Source of the DNA: Macrothele yani
Taxonomy: Eukaryota > Arthropoda > Arachnida > Araneae > Macrothelidae
Reading direction: 5' to 3'
Assembly: GCA_039090855.1 (NCBI GenBank)
Contig: CM077013.1
Span: 143,179,240-143,243,239, forward strand
DNA length: 64,000 bases
Shown here: piece by piece, positions 52,376 to 62,900 of the stretch
Position numbering within the stretch: the stretch's first letter is position 1
Layout of the letters: each line of letters starts with the position of its first letter
Notes under the pieces: generated by a model
The model's database searches: none
Told to the model about the DNA's origin: nothing
The model's input: the letters and a program-made list of their open reading frames with translations, nothing else
Made by a program: the position numbers and the translations under genes

Positions 52376-53501
52376 TTACAGATTGGTGGCTACAGTTGCA
52401 TCAACACATAAAGGTTTATGTGGTATCGCTTGGTACCACAGACACTCGATATGCGCCATACCCGTTATTCGGTAAACATCGATGCGATAATCTAGCTCGG
52501 AGCAGACTTTCTGCAGGACATCCAGCGTAATCGAATTTACAGCTTCTGTGAGGCGTTCCTGCAGATCCTCCAAGGTTGCGGGTAGTGGAGGTACACACAC
52601 ACGCTGTCCTTCACGTACCCCCCAAGGAAAAAGTCACAAACAGTTAGGTCTGGTGATCTCGTGAGCCACATGCAAAACACCTGGTCATTTTGTCCCGCAC
52701 GGCCAATCCATCTATTTGGCAGGTGCTCGTCGAGAAATGCGCGGACAGCGAGATGCCAGTGCGGCGGTGCCCCATCTTGCTGATGAAGTAGTCACCACCC
52801 TCAGAAGCTAGATCTGGAAGCTACCAGTTGGTTAACATGATCAGGTAACTTTAGCCAGTAACGGTGTGTCTCTCTAAGATAAAGAGGCCGTACACATATC
52901 CGCTCTGATACGGCACAGGACACATTAAGTTTAGAAAAGTCACGTTCAACCTCCAGGGTGGCATGCGGATTCTCACACCCCACATGCTCACATTGTGCCT
53001 GTTGACCTTTCCACCAAAGTGGAAGGTCACCTCATCACTGAAAATTATATTTGACAGCAGTTTATCATCATTTTCCATTAACGCCTGGAGATTCTTGCAA
53101 AATTCAAGTCACGTTGCATTGTCTTGCGGGTGTAACCTTTGGACCAATTGCAGCTTGTAAGGTTGCATCCTCGAGCGTTTGCGTAAGATCTTGCTTACAG
53201 TGCTTTGCGGGATTTATAACTCTCCACTAGCTCTGCGCGTTGGCCTATTAGGGCTGCTCAAAAAGGCTTGTCTGACGCTATCAACAACGTGCTGCGAGAC
53301 CGATGGACAGCCTGAATGTCACTTTTTCTGATCACAGATGCATCCTTTTTCAATGAAATTGTTGTGCCATTTCAAAATGGATTTGTTAGTAGGCGGATCC
53401 ACATTAAATCTGCGTCTGAAAATACACTGCACAGTCATGACACTGCTTGTTTTCGCAAATTCTAACACGCAGCAGTTGCATTGCTGTGGTTTGAGCACCA
53501 T
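52376..53501 (-). pseudogene. mariner-type transposase pseudogene, nearly complete
   Basis: Starts at 53501 (MVLKPQQCNCCVLEFAKTSS), a mariner-related N-terminus. Then come FRRRFNVDPPTNKSILKWHN, an in-frame TGA after CICDQKK, VVDSVRQAFLSSPNRPTRRA, a TAA in SGEL-stop-IPQSTVSKILRK, and IIFSDEVTFHFGGKVNRHN (first Asp). Next are HQQDGAPPHWHLAVRAFLDE (second Asp), TRSPDLTVCDFFLGGYVKDS (third Asp), and the C-terminus VPPLPATLEDLQERLTEAVN. All three catalytic Asp are present; a few stops and one or two shifts kill it. I did not find the inverted repeats. Confidence 0.88.
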
Positions 53502-53931
53502 TTTGGATTTCAGTGCCCTCTAGCGGTGGGAAGTATGCACAGAGATTCTGCGGGAGAGAAAAGAAATGTTTTCACTTAGCGTATCTGTTGTCACTATATT
53601 TATAAACATATTCCAATAAGTTTTGAGTTTACAATTCGTTGAAATCAAGGAATGTTTTTGTTCTCACTCTGTAGAATAAATATGCTTTTAAGAAATTTCG
53701 GAAAACAAAGCCAGTCTCAACGTAAACTCCTATTCTGTTTCCATTACGAGAGAATTTTGCGATTGTTCTGTTTTCCCATGACTTTCCCTTCAAAATTTGA
53801 AAAATTCTCTAAACTTAATTTCAAAGTAATTTTTAAACGCATAAATAAAATGAACGTTTTTGGATCAAAGGATGTTTAAGATATAAATTCATAGGGGATT
53901 TGTCAAAACCGATTTGAACTGCTGTTTCATA
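53502..53931. other. No recognisable gene
   Basis: AT-rich, unassigned spacer. Confidence 0.5.
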
Positions 53932-53933
53932 TA

Positions 53934-55320
53934 CTGCTGGCCACCCAAAATGCAACACCAAGAAGGAAGCGTCCGATTGGCCTGAAATTCGCAGCATGCG
54001 TCGCCCGCAAGAGGACATGCAATCAGCATGTCGGCACCCGGCGCCCGGCAAGCCACCAAGAAGCACTATAAGAAGGGTGCACAGAAAGCGGGGTATAAGT
54101 AGTGGAAGTGTGTTGTGCTGCCGGACCTGTGCGTGGAAAACTTCCTGATGCTTCGTCGCAGAATACGGCAGTCATTCCAGAACGTTTTGGAGTTCGACAG
54201 AGGACGAATAGCGGCTTATCGCGACAGCGGTTTATTGTACCGCGACATCGGCGCCTCTGTGGGACGACATCCAGCCACAGTGAGACGAGTATGGATTCGG
54301 TGGGTGCAGGAGAGACGGACGGACCGACGTGAGCGATTGCTGCAGCCACGGCACACCACCGAACGAGAGGTCTGGCATGTTGTGGGGCGGGAACTGACGG
54401 CTAGCACCGCCACATCACGAACGTTACCGCAGGAATTAGGGTGTGTTGCGCAACAACCTGTGTCAGAACGTACATTTCGACGTCGTCTGTAGGAGCGGGG
54501 TCTTGTCGCACGGCGCCCATTGCTCCGATTGCCATTGACGTTACACTACTGGCGAGTGCGGCGGCAGTGGGCCGTTGAACGCCGCACCTGGACTACGGAA
54601 TGGCACGACACTGTCTTCTCCGACGAATCCCGCTTCTGCCTGCAACACCACGATGATCGGATCCACGTGTGGCGGCACCGCGGTGAGAGACTGTATGTCG
54701 TCTGCAGTATGCATCGCCATACCGGTCCGTTGGCGTCATGGTTTGCGGCGCAATTGGATATGACACCCGCACCCCTCTGGTACGCATCGCCGGTACACTC
54801 AACGGCCACCACACCATCTCCGACATTTTGGAGCCTGTAGTCCTCCCTTACCTGCAAGACCTTCCAGCGGCCACGTTTCAACAGGACAATGCGCGCCCGC
54901 ACGTGGTACGCATAGTGCAACAATTCTTCACGACCCACCAGGTGTGACTGTTGCCGTGGCCCACCTGTTCTTTCGATATGTCGCCCATGGAACACGTCTG
55001 GTCGCTGATCGGCAACCGAGTGGCCCGGCAAGCACCACCCGCGGCTACGCCTGATGAACAGTGGCAACGTGTGGAAGCAGCCTGAACCGACATACCCCAT
55101 GCCCACATCAAAAGCCTCTTTCGTTCGATTCCGCGGCGTGTAGCGGCCGTTATTGTCAGCCATGTGGGCCACACGAACTATTGATGTCTGCATATTGCGC
55201 AAGTCGCACGGGCCTGCAAGCTCAATCGTTTCATCATTGTATCTGTTGTTATGTGTCCAGTAAATCTGGCTTTGCTATCTCTTGTTCTTCTTGGTGTTGC
55301 ATTTTGGGTGGCCAGCAGTG
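53934..55320 (+). mobile_element. Tc1-like element, family E, plus orientation
   Basis: The left end reads CTGCTGGCCACCCAAAATGC and the right end, in reverse complement, CACTGCTGGCCACCCAAAAT. Both continue GCAACACCAAGAAG. The left end lacks the first CA. TA lies at 53932-53933 and 55321-55322. 1387 bp. A related copy lies inverted at 60410-61809. Confidence 0.9.
54115..55184 (+). pseudogene. Tc1-like transposase pseudogene, family E
   Basis: Plus strand from MLPDLCVENFLMLRRRIRQS, then LEFDRGRIAAYRDSGLLYRD (helix-turn-helix) and VWIRWVQERRTDRRERLLQP. Codon TAG replaces a His in RRRL-stop-ERGLVARRPLLRLP. VFSDESRFCLQHHDDRIHVW carries the first Asp. A frameshift near 54738 leads to CGAIGYDTRTPLVRIAGTL, then FQQDNARPHVVRIVQQFF (second Asp), a TGA, and DMSPMEHVWSLIGNRVARQA (Glu), ending GHTNY at 55184. 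The second Asp to Glu spacing is 34. Two or three nonsense codons and one shift; otherwise complete. Confidence 0.88.
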
Positions 55321-55499
55321 TATAAACAAAAAACCCGTGGAGTTGGTCACGTGTACGAAAGAGCAAAATACGGAATTGTTACAGACAGAAATCATCGATG
55401 GCTAAATACTCTCGTGAAAATGATCATAGATTTCTCTGTGAAGACGCGAAACTTATCAACAAGCCGGATTAAACCATCAAACGGTATTTGGAAGCTTTT

Positions 55500-55850
55500 C
55501 GTATACAGTAGATTCAGGTTAATTGGGCCATCGGGTAATCGGGACAGCCGTTTATTCAGGACGAGTCTTGAGGAACATCCAAAATTAGCTCTTTGGAATG
55601 AAGCTTTCCGAAACTTCTTAATTGGGTCAAAGTTCTCCAGCCCCGATGTGTCTCCATTAACCGGAATCTATTGTATACCAAAATTCTTCGCAATTAGCCA
55701 ACGACATAGTATCCACACCATTTCTATCAAGTGCGTGGAAGCAACTAACAAAATCCCGTGACTGTCAACACCGTTGATGATGTCACGTACGATTTGAAGA
55801 AGCTGAGCTAAAGTACAGCGAAGCCTTGGTCGGAAACAAAATTGTGACAA
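55500..55850 (-). pseudogene. Possible non-LTR reverse transcriptase fragment
   Basis: The minus-strand open stretch from 55850 reads QFCFRPRLRCTLAQLLQIVR then DIINGVDSHG and WLIAKNFGIQ. The opening is reminiscent of the QFGFR.. motif of Jockey-type reverse transcriptases, with motif A spoiled. Downstream text (KKFRKASFQRANF) could be the following block. The evidence is weak; I see no YXDD box. Confidence 0.3.
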
Positions 55851-56644
55851 AATGTTGTTTTACTTAATTTTATTTGTGACAATGATAGTTTGTTTCACTT
55901 CAATTATCTGGTTATCTTAGGTATATTAGTCTTGGTATCTCTTGTTCCACTTCTGTAATGTACGCATTTTACGTTAAGTAAGAGCAGTAACTTATACTAC
56001 TTCTATAATCCAGACATCTTGCTTAGAGTAGCGACAGATGCTTGTGTTAATCAGAGTTATTCTTGAACTTTCGATGGGAAAGGCAGCTGACTTAAGCGAG
56101 TTTAACGAAGGCCAAATTGTAATGCGCAGAAGACTGAGTCGGAGTACTTCCGAGACGGCAAGCCTTGTGGGCTGCTCACGGTCAGCTGTGGTCAGTACCT
56201 TCAAAACGTTGTTCGAGGAGAGAAGAAAACCACCACGAACATGCGGCAAGATGTGCGCTGAAGACTTCTCACCGATGCTGACTGCTGGTGACGGGAGTAA
56301 TGTATCACAACACACACTACATCGAGCCCTGCTGGAAATGGAGCTGCGTTAACGAAGGCCGCTTCCAGTGCCCATACTTACCTCGCTTCACCATTGAAAG
56401 CACCTGCAATGGCCATGCGAGCATTAAACTTTGATCTTGAATGATTGGAAGAAGGTCGTCTGGTTCGATGTATCTCGTTTCCTGTTGCACCATGTGGACG
56501 GGGTAAGTGTGCCTCGTTTACGTGGGGAAGTGTTGTCGCCAGGACGAACCTTTGGATGAAAAGAAGCCAGTGAAACAAGTGTAATGCTTTAGGCAATGTT
56601 CTGCTGGAAAACCGTGGGTTCAACCATTCACGTGAAGGAAAGTA

Positions 56645-56990
56645 TGACGCCTACCACCTACCTAAACATTATTGAAGACCAGGTACATTATCTCATGGTA
56701 ACGGTATTCCCCTCTAGCAGTGCCTTCTTTCACGGATACCACCTGCCTAAACATCATTACAGACCGGGTACATCCTTTCATGGTAACGGTATTCCCCTCT
56801 AGTAGTGCCTTCTTTCACGGAATACCACCTGCCTAAACATCATTACAGACCAGGTACATCCTTTCATGGCAACGGTATTTCCCTCTAGTAGTGCCTTCTT
56901 TCACGGAATACCACCTGCCTAAACATCGTTACAGACCAGGTATTCTTTCATGACAACGGTATTCCCCTCTAGTAGCGCCTTCCTTCAGAA
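56645..56990 (+). repeat. Four 86-bp repeats within Tc1 coding sequence
   Basis: CCTAAACATCATTACAGACC and GGTATTCCCCTCTAGTAGTG recur at 56661, 56746, 56832 and 56918 (85-86 bases). The unit corresponds to TYLNIIEDQVHYLMVTVFPS with SSAFFH. It breaks the frame each time. Confidence 0.9.
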
Positions 56991-57120
56991 ACACAATGCG
57001 TCATGTCACACGGACTGGATTGTTCGACAACGGTTCGAAGAACACAAGGAAGACTTCCAGGTATTGCCCTAGACTACGAATTCTCCAGACATCAACCCAA
57101 TCGAGCATCTGTGGATTGCG

Positions 57121-57880
57121 TTGGAACAGGAAATCCGATCTGTAGCGGCTCAACCACGTAACTTACATGAAATAAATTATCTGCAGGTAACGTGTTGGTA
57201 CCAGGTACCACAAGACGCGTTCAGAAATTTGTTGGGACAGCAAATCCGATCTGTGGCGGCTCAACTACGTAACGTACATGAGTTAAGTTATCTGCTGGTA
57301 ACGTTTTGGTACCTGGTACCACAAGACGGGCTCAAACATTTGTTGAACAGCAAATCCGATCTGTGGCGGCTCAACCACGTAACTTACATGAGTTAAATTA
57401 TCTGCTGGTACGTGTTGGTTACATGCCCCAAAAAAAGCCTTCAAAAATTTGTTGGAACAGCAAATCCGATCTGTAGCGGCTCAACCACGTAACGTACATG
57501 AGTTAAACGATCTGCTGGTAACGTGTTGGTACCAGGTACCACAAGACGCGTTGAAAAATGTGTTGGAACAGCAAATGCGATCTGTAGCGGCTCAACCACG
57601 TAACTTACATCAGTTGAACGATCTCCTGGTAACGTGTTGGTACCAGGTACCACAAGACGGGTTCAGACATTTGTTGAACAGCAAATCCGATCTGTGGCGG
57701 CTCAACCACGTAACTTACATGAATTCAATTATCTGCTGGTAACGTGTTGGCACCAGGTACCACAAGACGGGTTCCAACATTTCTTGAACAGCAAATCCGA
57801 TCTGTGGCGGCTCAACCACGTAACTTACATGAATTCAATTATCAGCTGGTAACGTGTTGGTACAAGGTGCCACATAACGC
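57121..57880 (+). repeat. Seven ~110-bp repeats within Tc1 coding sequence
   Basis: AAATCCGATCTGTGGCGGCT recurs at 57131, 57242, 57352, 57462, 57573, 57683 and 57793 (110-111 bases). The unit encodes EIRSVAAQPRNLHELNYLLV then TCWYQVPQDAF, the C-terminal region downstream of the catalytic Glu. Not a multiple of three. Confidence 0.92.
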
Positions 57881-58017
57881 CATCATAAATCTTGTTGTAC
57901 CAATGTCTCACAGGGTAAGAGTTGTTTTTGCGGCATATGGAGGACTAACATCACATTAAGCAAGTGGCCATAATGCTTTGATTCTTCGGTGTATATGTAT
58001 TAAAATAAAAATGAACT

Positions 58018-58310
58018 TTCAAAAAACGAGATTGATGTACAACGCTTTCAGAAGTACTGAAAACTTTGACGGTATTGGGGGCAAATCTGAAAATTACCGA
58101 TGTCTACAATTACCTTGGACAACAGATACCAAACAAGGACCACTTTGGTGCAGAAATTAATATATGTATAAAAACTTGGTTGGAGAGCATTTGGAAGAAA
58201 CAGTTTAATTTCCAAGAGCAATTTATTATTATGTCTTAAAATAAAAGTGTTTAATCAATGCACGATTCCAGTTGTTACTTATGGAGCACAGACATGGTCC
58301 TTAACTAAAC
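58018..58310 (+). pseudogene. RTE/BovB-type LINE reverse transcriptase, C-terminal part 1
   Basis: The translation includes YNYLGQQIPNKDHFGAEINI then WLESIWKKQFNFQEQF, and KSV, stop, SMHDSSCYLW, equivalent to the conserved YLGQ.. and KVFNQC..PVLTYGAETW region of such LINEs. Frameshifts are present. It is interrupted at about 58311 by an HP element and resumes at 59969. Confidence 0.7.
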
Positions 58311-59968
58311 AAGTTAGTAAAATCATGCAATGCATTGATTATGATACGCTTTCCAACATACCAGAAATCATTACTCAATTTATGAGGATAATGGCTGTGG
58401 AATAAATCTCGCTCCTGTGCCCTGACCTTTGACCCCATTTCGATGATATTAAACAGAATTGGTTCAGTATACCTCCGGAAGAACACGAAAACGTTTTGTT
58501 GTAATCGAAGCATCTTTACGTAAGTTATGACGCACAAGGACAATGGAATGAATCCCGCTCCTATGTCCAGACCTTTGACCCCAGTTCACCCATTTTCAGT
58601 AGGGCTCGTCCCCGGGAGGTCCCATAGCACATACTAAAATTTCATCGAAATCGAACACTTTTTTATTAAAGTTATTACGCATAAGGGCAATGGAATGGAT
58701 CCAGCTCCGATGTCCTGACCTTTGACCCCATTTCACCCATTTTCAATTGGATTCGTCCCCAGTTGATTCCCTATCATATACTGACATTTCATCGAAATCG
58801 AAGCATTTTTTCTCAAGTTAGGGCTTAGGGCTATGGAATGGATCCCGCTCCGCTGTCCTGAACGACCTTTGACCCTATTGCATCCATTTTCAAAAGGGTT
58901 CGTCCCCAGGAGACCCCCTATCATATACTGAAATTTCATCGAAATCGAACCATTTTTACAAGTTATGGCGCATAAGGGCAACGGAATGGATCCCGCTCCG
59001 ATGTCCTGACCTTTGACCCTAATTCATCCATTTTCAACAGGGTTCGTCCCCAGGTGATCACCTATCATATACTAAAATTTCATCGAAATCGAACCATTTT
59101 TACAAGTTATGGCGCATAAGGGCAACGGAATGGATCCCGCTCCGATGTCCTGACCTTTGACCCTATTTCCCCCATTTTCAACAGGGTTCGTCCCCAGGAG
59201 ACCCCCTATCATATACTGAAATTTCATCGAAATCGAACCATTTTTACAAGTTATGGCGCATAATGGCAACGGAATGGATCCCGCTCCGATGTCTTTACCT
59301 TTGACCCCGTTTCACCCATTTTCAACAGGGTTCGTTCCCATGCGATCCCCTATCATATAGTGAAATTTCACCGAAATCGAACCATATTTACGCAAGTTAT
59401 GACGCATAAGGGCCCGCTCCTACGTCGTTAGCTTTGACCCAAGTGCGCTCATTTTCAATAGGGTTGTCCTTATGTAGTCCCTTACCACATACCAAAATTT
59501 CACTGAAATCGAACCATATTTACGCAAGTAACGACGCATAAGGGCAATGGAATGAATCCCGTTCCTATGTCGTGACCTTTGATCCCATTAACCCCATTTT
59601 CAATAGAGTTCGTCCTTATGTGGTCCCTTACCACATACTAAAATTTCACTGATATCGAACGATATTTACGCAAGTAATTACGCATAAGGGCAATGGAATG
59701 AATCCCGTTGCTATGTCGTGACCTTTGACCCCATTAACCCCATTTTCAATAGAGTTCGTCCTTATGTGGTCCCTTACCACATACTAAAATGTCGTGACCT
59801 TTGACCCCATTAACCCCATTTTCAATAGGGTTCGTCCCCAGGTGTTTCCCTAGCACATACTAAAATTTCATAGAAATCGAATGATTTTTGTGCGAGTTAT
59901 TGTGCGGACGGACGGACAAAGCTGGAGCATATACGCTTCTTCAACCTACGGTTGGAAAGCGTAAAAAA
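58311..59968 (+). repeat. HP repeat element, longest copy, inserted in a LINE
   Basis: Left terminus AAGTTAGTAAAATCATGCAA, TACGCTTTCCAAC at 58345-58357, then about ten units of 132-147 bp (CCTGACCTTTGACCCCATTT and ATTTCATCGAAATCGAACCA), a GGACGGACGGACAAAGCTGG stretch, and a hairpin ending GTTGGAAAGCGTA at 59951-59963 followed by A residues. One unit near 59790 is partly duplicated. No coding capacity. LINE sequence continues on both sides with no clear target duplication. Confidence 0.82.
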
Positions 59969-60390
59969 GGCATACAAAGGCTGTAGACAACGGAAAGAAA
60001 ACAGGGAGAGTTAAATATTTGGGTGTAATCAATTTAATTCATGTGTGAAACAGTAATTACCGTCAATTCGGCTATGTCGGATTGCTGTGTTAATTATCAT
60101 AAGAAAAGGAACTTTTGGATCAGGAAAATAGCAAGAGTGGAAGATATCGTGAGCAAAGTAAAATCTCCGAAATGGCAGTGGATTTTGCTGGATGAACTAA
60201 CCAACGATGTACAACTGAAATATTAGACTGACTACAATAGGAAAGAAATAGACCCAGATGTAGACCACGTGAGAGATTGGGGGATGAAATTCCAAACCAT
60301 TCTCGAGTATCATGGAAGAGACTGGCTCAAAATAGAGAGTTATGGAAGATAATTAGGAGACTTTCATCCAGCAGTAGATTGGCATTAGTC
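59969..60390 (+). pseudogene. RTE/BovB-type LINE reverse transcriptase, C-terminal part 2
   Basis: TIKRLQTTERK, then WIRKIARVEDIVSKVKSPKW with QW, and further on RCRPRERLG and SWKRLAQNRELWKIIRR. This fits the R.RTKV.DI...KLKWQWAGH ... RPRERW.D ... W...AQDRE.W end of LINE proteins. Several shifts. Together with 58018-58310 it forms one interrupted element. Confidence 0.72.
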
Positions 60391-60409
60391 GTTGGTTATT
60401 ATGTATATA

Positions 60410-61809
60410 CACTGCTGGCCACCCAAAATGCAACACCAAGGAGGACACGAGACAGAAAAGCCAGATTTACTGGACACATAAGAACAGATACGAAGATGAA
60501 ACGATTGAGCTTACAGGCCCGTGCGACTTGCGCAACACGCAGACATCAATAGTTCGTGTGTGTCCCCCATGGATGGCAATAACTGCCACTGCACGCCGCG
60601 GCATCGAACAAAAGAGGCTTTGGATGTGGGCTTGGGGTATGTCGGTCCAGGCTGCATCCACACGTTCCCACAGTTCATCAGGCTTAGCCACGGGCGGTGC
60701 TTGCTGGGCCACTCGGCTGCCGATCAGCGACCACGACGTGTTCGATGGGTGACATATAAGGAGAACAGGCAGGCCACGGCAGCAGTGACCCCTGGTGGGC
60801 CGTGAAAAATTGTTGCACGATGCGTGCCACGTGCGGGCGCGCATTGTCCTGTTGAAACGTGGCCGCTGGCAAGTCCTGCAGGTAAGGAAGGACTACAGGT
60901 TCCAAAACGCCGGAGATGGTGCGGTGGCTGTTGAGTGTACCGGCGATGCGTACCAGAGGGGAGTGGGTGTTATATCCAATTGCGCCCCAAACCATAACGC
61001 CAGGCGACGGACCGGTATGGTGATGCATAATGCAGGCGTCATACATTCTCTCGCCGCGGTGCCGCCACACGCCGACGTTATGGTTTGGTTCCGACGATCG
61101 TTGCGTTGCAGGCAGAAGCGGGATTCGTCAGAGAAGACAATGTCGTGCCATTCCGTAGTCCAGGTGCGGCGTTCAACAGGCCACTGCCGCCGCACTCGCC
61201 GGTGGTGTGACGTCAATGGTAATCGGAGCAGTGGGTGTCGTGCGACAAGTCCCCGCTCATGCAGACGACGTCGAACGGTACTTGCTGACACAGGTTCTTG
61301 CGCAAAACACCCTAATTCCTGCGCTAACGTTCGTGATGTGACGGTGCGAGCCGTCAATGCCCGCCGCACAACATGCCGGCCTTCTCGTGCGGTGGGGTGC
61401 CGCGGCTGCGTTAATCGCTCACGTCGTTCAGTCCGTTTCTTTTGCACCCACCGAATTCCTACTCGCCTCACTGTGATGTCGTCCCACATGGGCGCCGATG
61501 TCTCGGTTAGATAAACCGCTGTCGCGATAAGCCACTATTCGTCCTCTTTTGAACTCCGAAACGTGCTGGAATGACTGCCGTATTCTGCCCACGCATAGGT
61601 CCGGCAGCACAAAACACTTCCACTACTTACACCCCGCCTTCTGTGCACCCTTCGTATAGTGCTTCTCGGTGGCGTGCTGAGCGCACATGATTTGCATATG
61701 CCCTGCAATGCTAATCGTTTGCATGTCCTCTCGCGGGCGACGCATGCTGCGAATTTCAGGCCAATCCGATGCTTTCTTCTTGGTTATGCAGTTTGGGTGG
61801 CCAGCAGTG
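60410..61809 (-). mobile_element. Tc1-like element, family E, minus orientation
   Basis: Both ends read CACTGCTGGCCACCCAAA inward (the left continues ATGCAACACCAAGG, the right CTGCATAACCAAGA). TA lies at 60408-60409 and 61810-61811. 1400 bp. It forms an inverted pair with 53934-55320. Confidence 0.92.
60548..61610 (-). pseudogene. Tc1-like transposase pseudogene, family E, second copy
   Basis: Minus strand from MLPDLCVGRIRQSFQHVSEF then KRGRIVAYRDSGLSNRDIGA (helix-turn-helix). A shift leads to RWVQKKRTERRERLTQPRH, RRRLHERGLVARHPLLRLPL and IVFSDESRFCLQRNDRR (first Asp). Another shift precedes GVMVWGAIGYNTHSPLVRIA, then FQQDNARPHVARIVQQFFTA (second Asp) and MSPIEHV (Glu). A further shift precedes DELWERVDAAWTDIPQAHIQ. 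It lacks the TAG seen in the 54115 copy, and each copy has independent lesions. Confidence 0.88.
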
Positions 61810-61811
61810 TA

Positions 61812-61968
61812 TATGGCTTGAAAGAGTTTTACTGTTTCTACTAAATGCTCTCCAACGAAGATATGTACGCAGATTGATTTCTTGTATGATGTGGTCCTCA
61901 AATGACATTAGTAGCCCAAGATAAATGTAGGTATCGGTTACCTCTGGATGTTCCCCATCATTATACAC
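61812..61968 (-). pseudogene. LINE reverse transcriptase fragment, minus strand
   Basis: The minus-strand reading NDGEHPEVTDTYIYLGLLMS then FEDHIIQEINLRTYLRWRAF matches the YIYLGQ.I ... EI..RI...W.AF block of RTE-type LINEs. It is cut at 61809 by the Tc1 element and at about 61970 by the next one. Its orientation is opposite to the LINE at 58018-60390. Confidence 0.7.
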
Positions 61969-62035
61969 CGATCAGCCAAAACATTAAAACTACCTACCTA
62001 ATATGATGTAGGTTCTTCTCTCGCAACTAAAAGAG

Positions 62036-62900
62036 CTTTCACTCGATGAGGCATAAGTTCAACGAGATGTTGGTAGGTGTCTCTTGATATTTGATAACAT
62101 GACTTTCACTCGATGAGGCATAAGTTCAACGAGATGTTGGTAGCTGTCTCTTGATATTTGGTGACATGACTTTCACTCAATGAGGCACAAGTTCAACGAG
62201 ATGTTGGTAGCTCTCTCTCTTGATATTTGGTTCCATGACTTTCACCCGATGAGGCATAAGTTCAACGAGATGTTGGTAGCTGTCTCTTATTATTTGGTAC
62301 CATGACTTTCACTCGATGAGGCATAAGTTCAACGAGATGTTGGCAGCTGTCTCTTGATATTTGGTACCATGACTTTTGTTCGATGAGGCATAAGTTCAAC
62401 GAGATGTTGGTAGCTCTCTCTTGATATTTGGTACCATGACTTTCACTCGATGAGGCATAAGTTCAACGAGATGTTGGTAGCTCTCTCTCTTGATATTTGG
62501 TTCCATGACTTTCACCCGATGAGGCATAAGTTCAACGAGATGTTGGTAGCTCTCTCTTGATATTTGGTACCATGACTTTCACTCGATGGGGCATAAGTTC
62601 AACGAGATGTTGGTAGCTTGTCTCTTGATATTTGGTACCATGACTTTCACTCCATGAGGCATAAGTTCAACGAGATGTTGGTAGCGGTCTCTTGATATTT
62701 GGTACCATGACTTTCACTCAATGAGGCACAAGTTCAACGAGATGTTGGTAGCTGTCTCTTGATATTTGGTACCATGACTTTCACTCGATGAGGCATAAGT
62801 TCAACGAGATGTTGGTAACTGTCTCTCGAGATTTGGTGCCATGACTTTCACCCGATGAGGCATAAGTACAACGAGATGTTGGTAGCTGTATTTTGATATG
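62036..62900. repeat. Tandem array derived from a Tc1 C-terminus, ~67-bp unit, 13 copies
   Basis: GTTCAACGAGATGTTGGTAG recurs at 67-69-base steps from 62058 to 62868. On the minus strand each unit reads YQHLVELMPHRVKVMVPNIK, the last residues of a Tc1 transposase (QxLVESMPRRV in relatives). Confidence 0.92.

Larger units (their letters stand above)
56074..57959 (+). pseudogene. Tc1-like transposase pseudogene with two internal expansions
   Basis: The start at 56074 ([20 protein letters not shown]) opens a helix-turn-helix. Then come [15 protein letters not shown], a stop, RRPLPVPILTSLHH, and WKKVVWFDVSRFLLHHVDG, where the first catalytic Asp (DES in relatives) has decayed. TYLNIIEDQVHYLMVTVFPS follows and is tandemly repeated. 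Next come KHNASCHTDWIVRQRFEEHK (second Asp lost, QKHN for QQDN) and TNSPDINPIEHLWIALEQEI (Glu). The next segment is again repeated, then VPHNAIINLVVPMSHRVRVV and the stop at 57959. Confidence 0.82.

Noticed and set aside
55282..55761. 159-codon open frame
   Set aside because: It starts in the inverted repeat of a Tc1 element and shows no domain in its own frame; the minus strand has only a weak LINE-like reading.
60795..61514. 239-codon plus-strand open frame
   Set aside because: It is antisense to the family E Tc1 transposase pseudogene.
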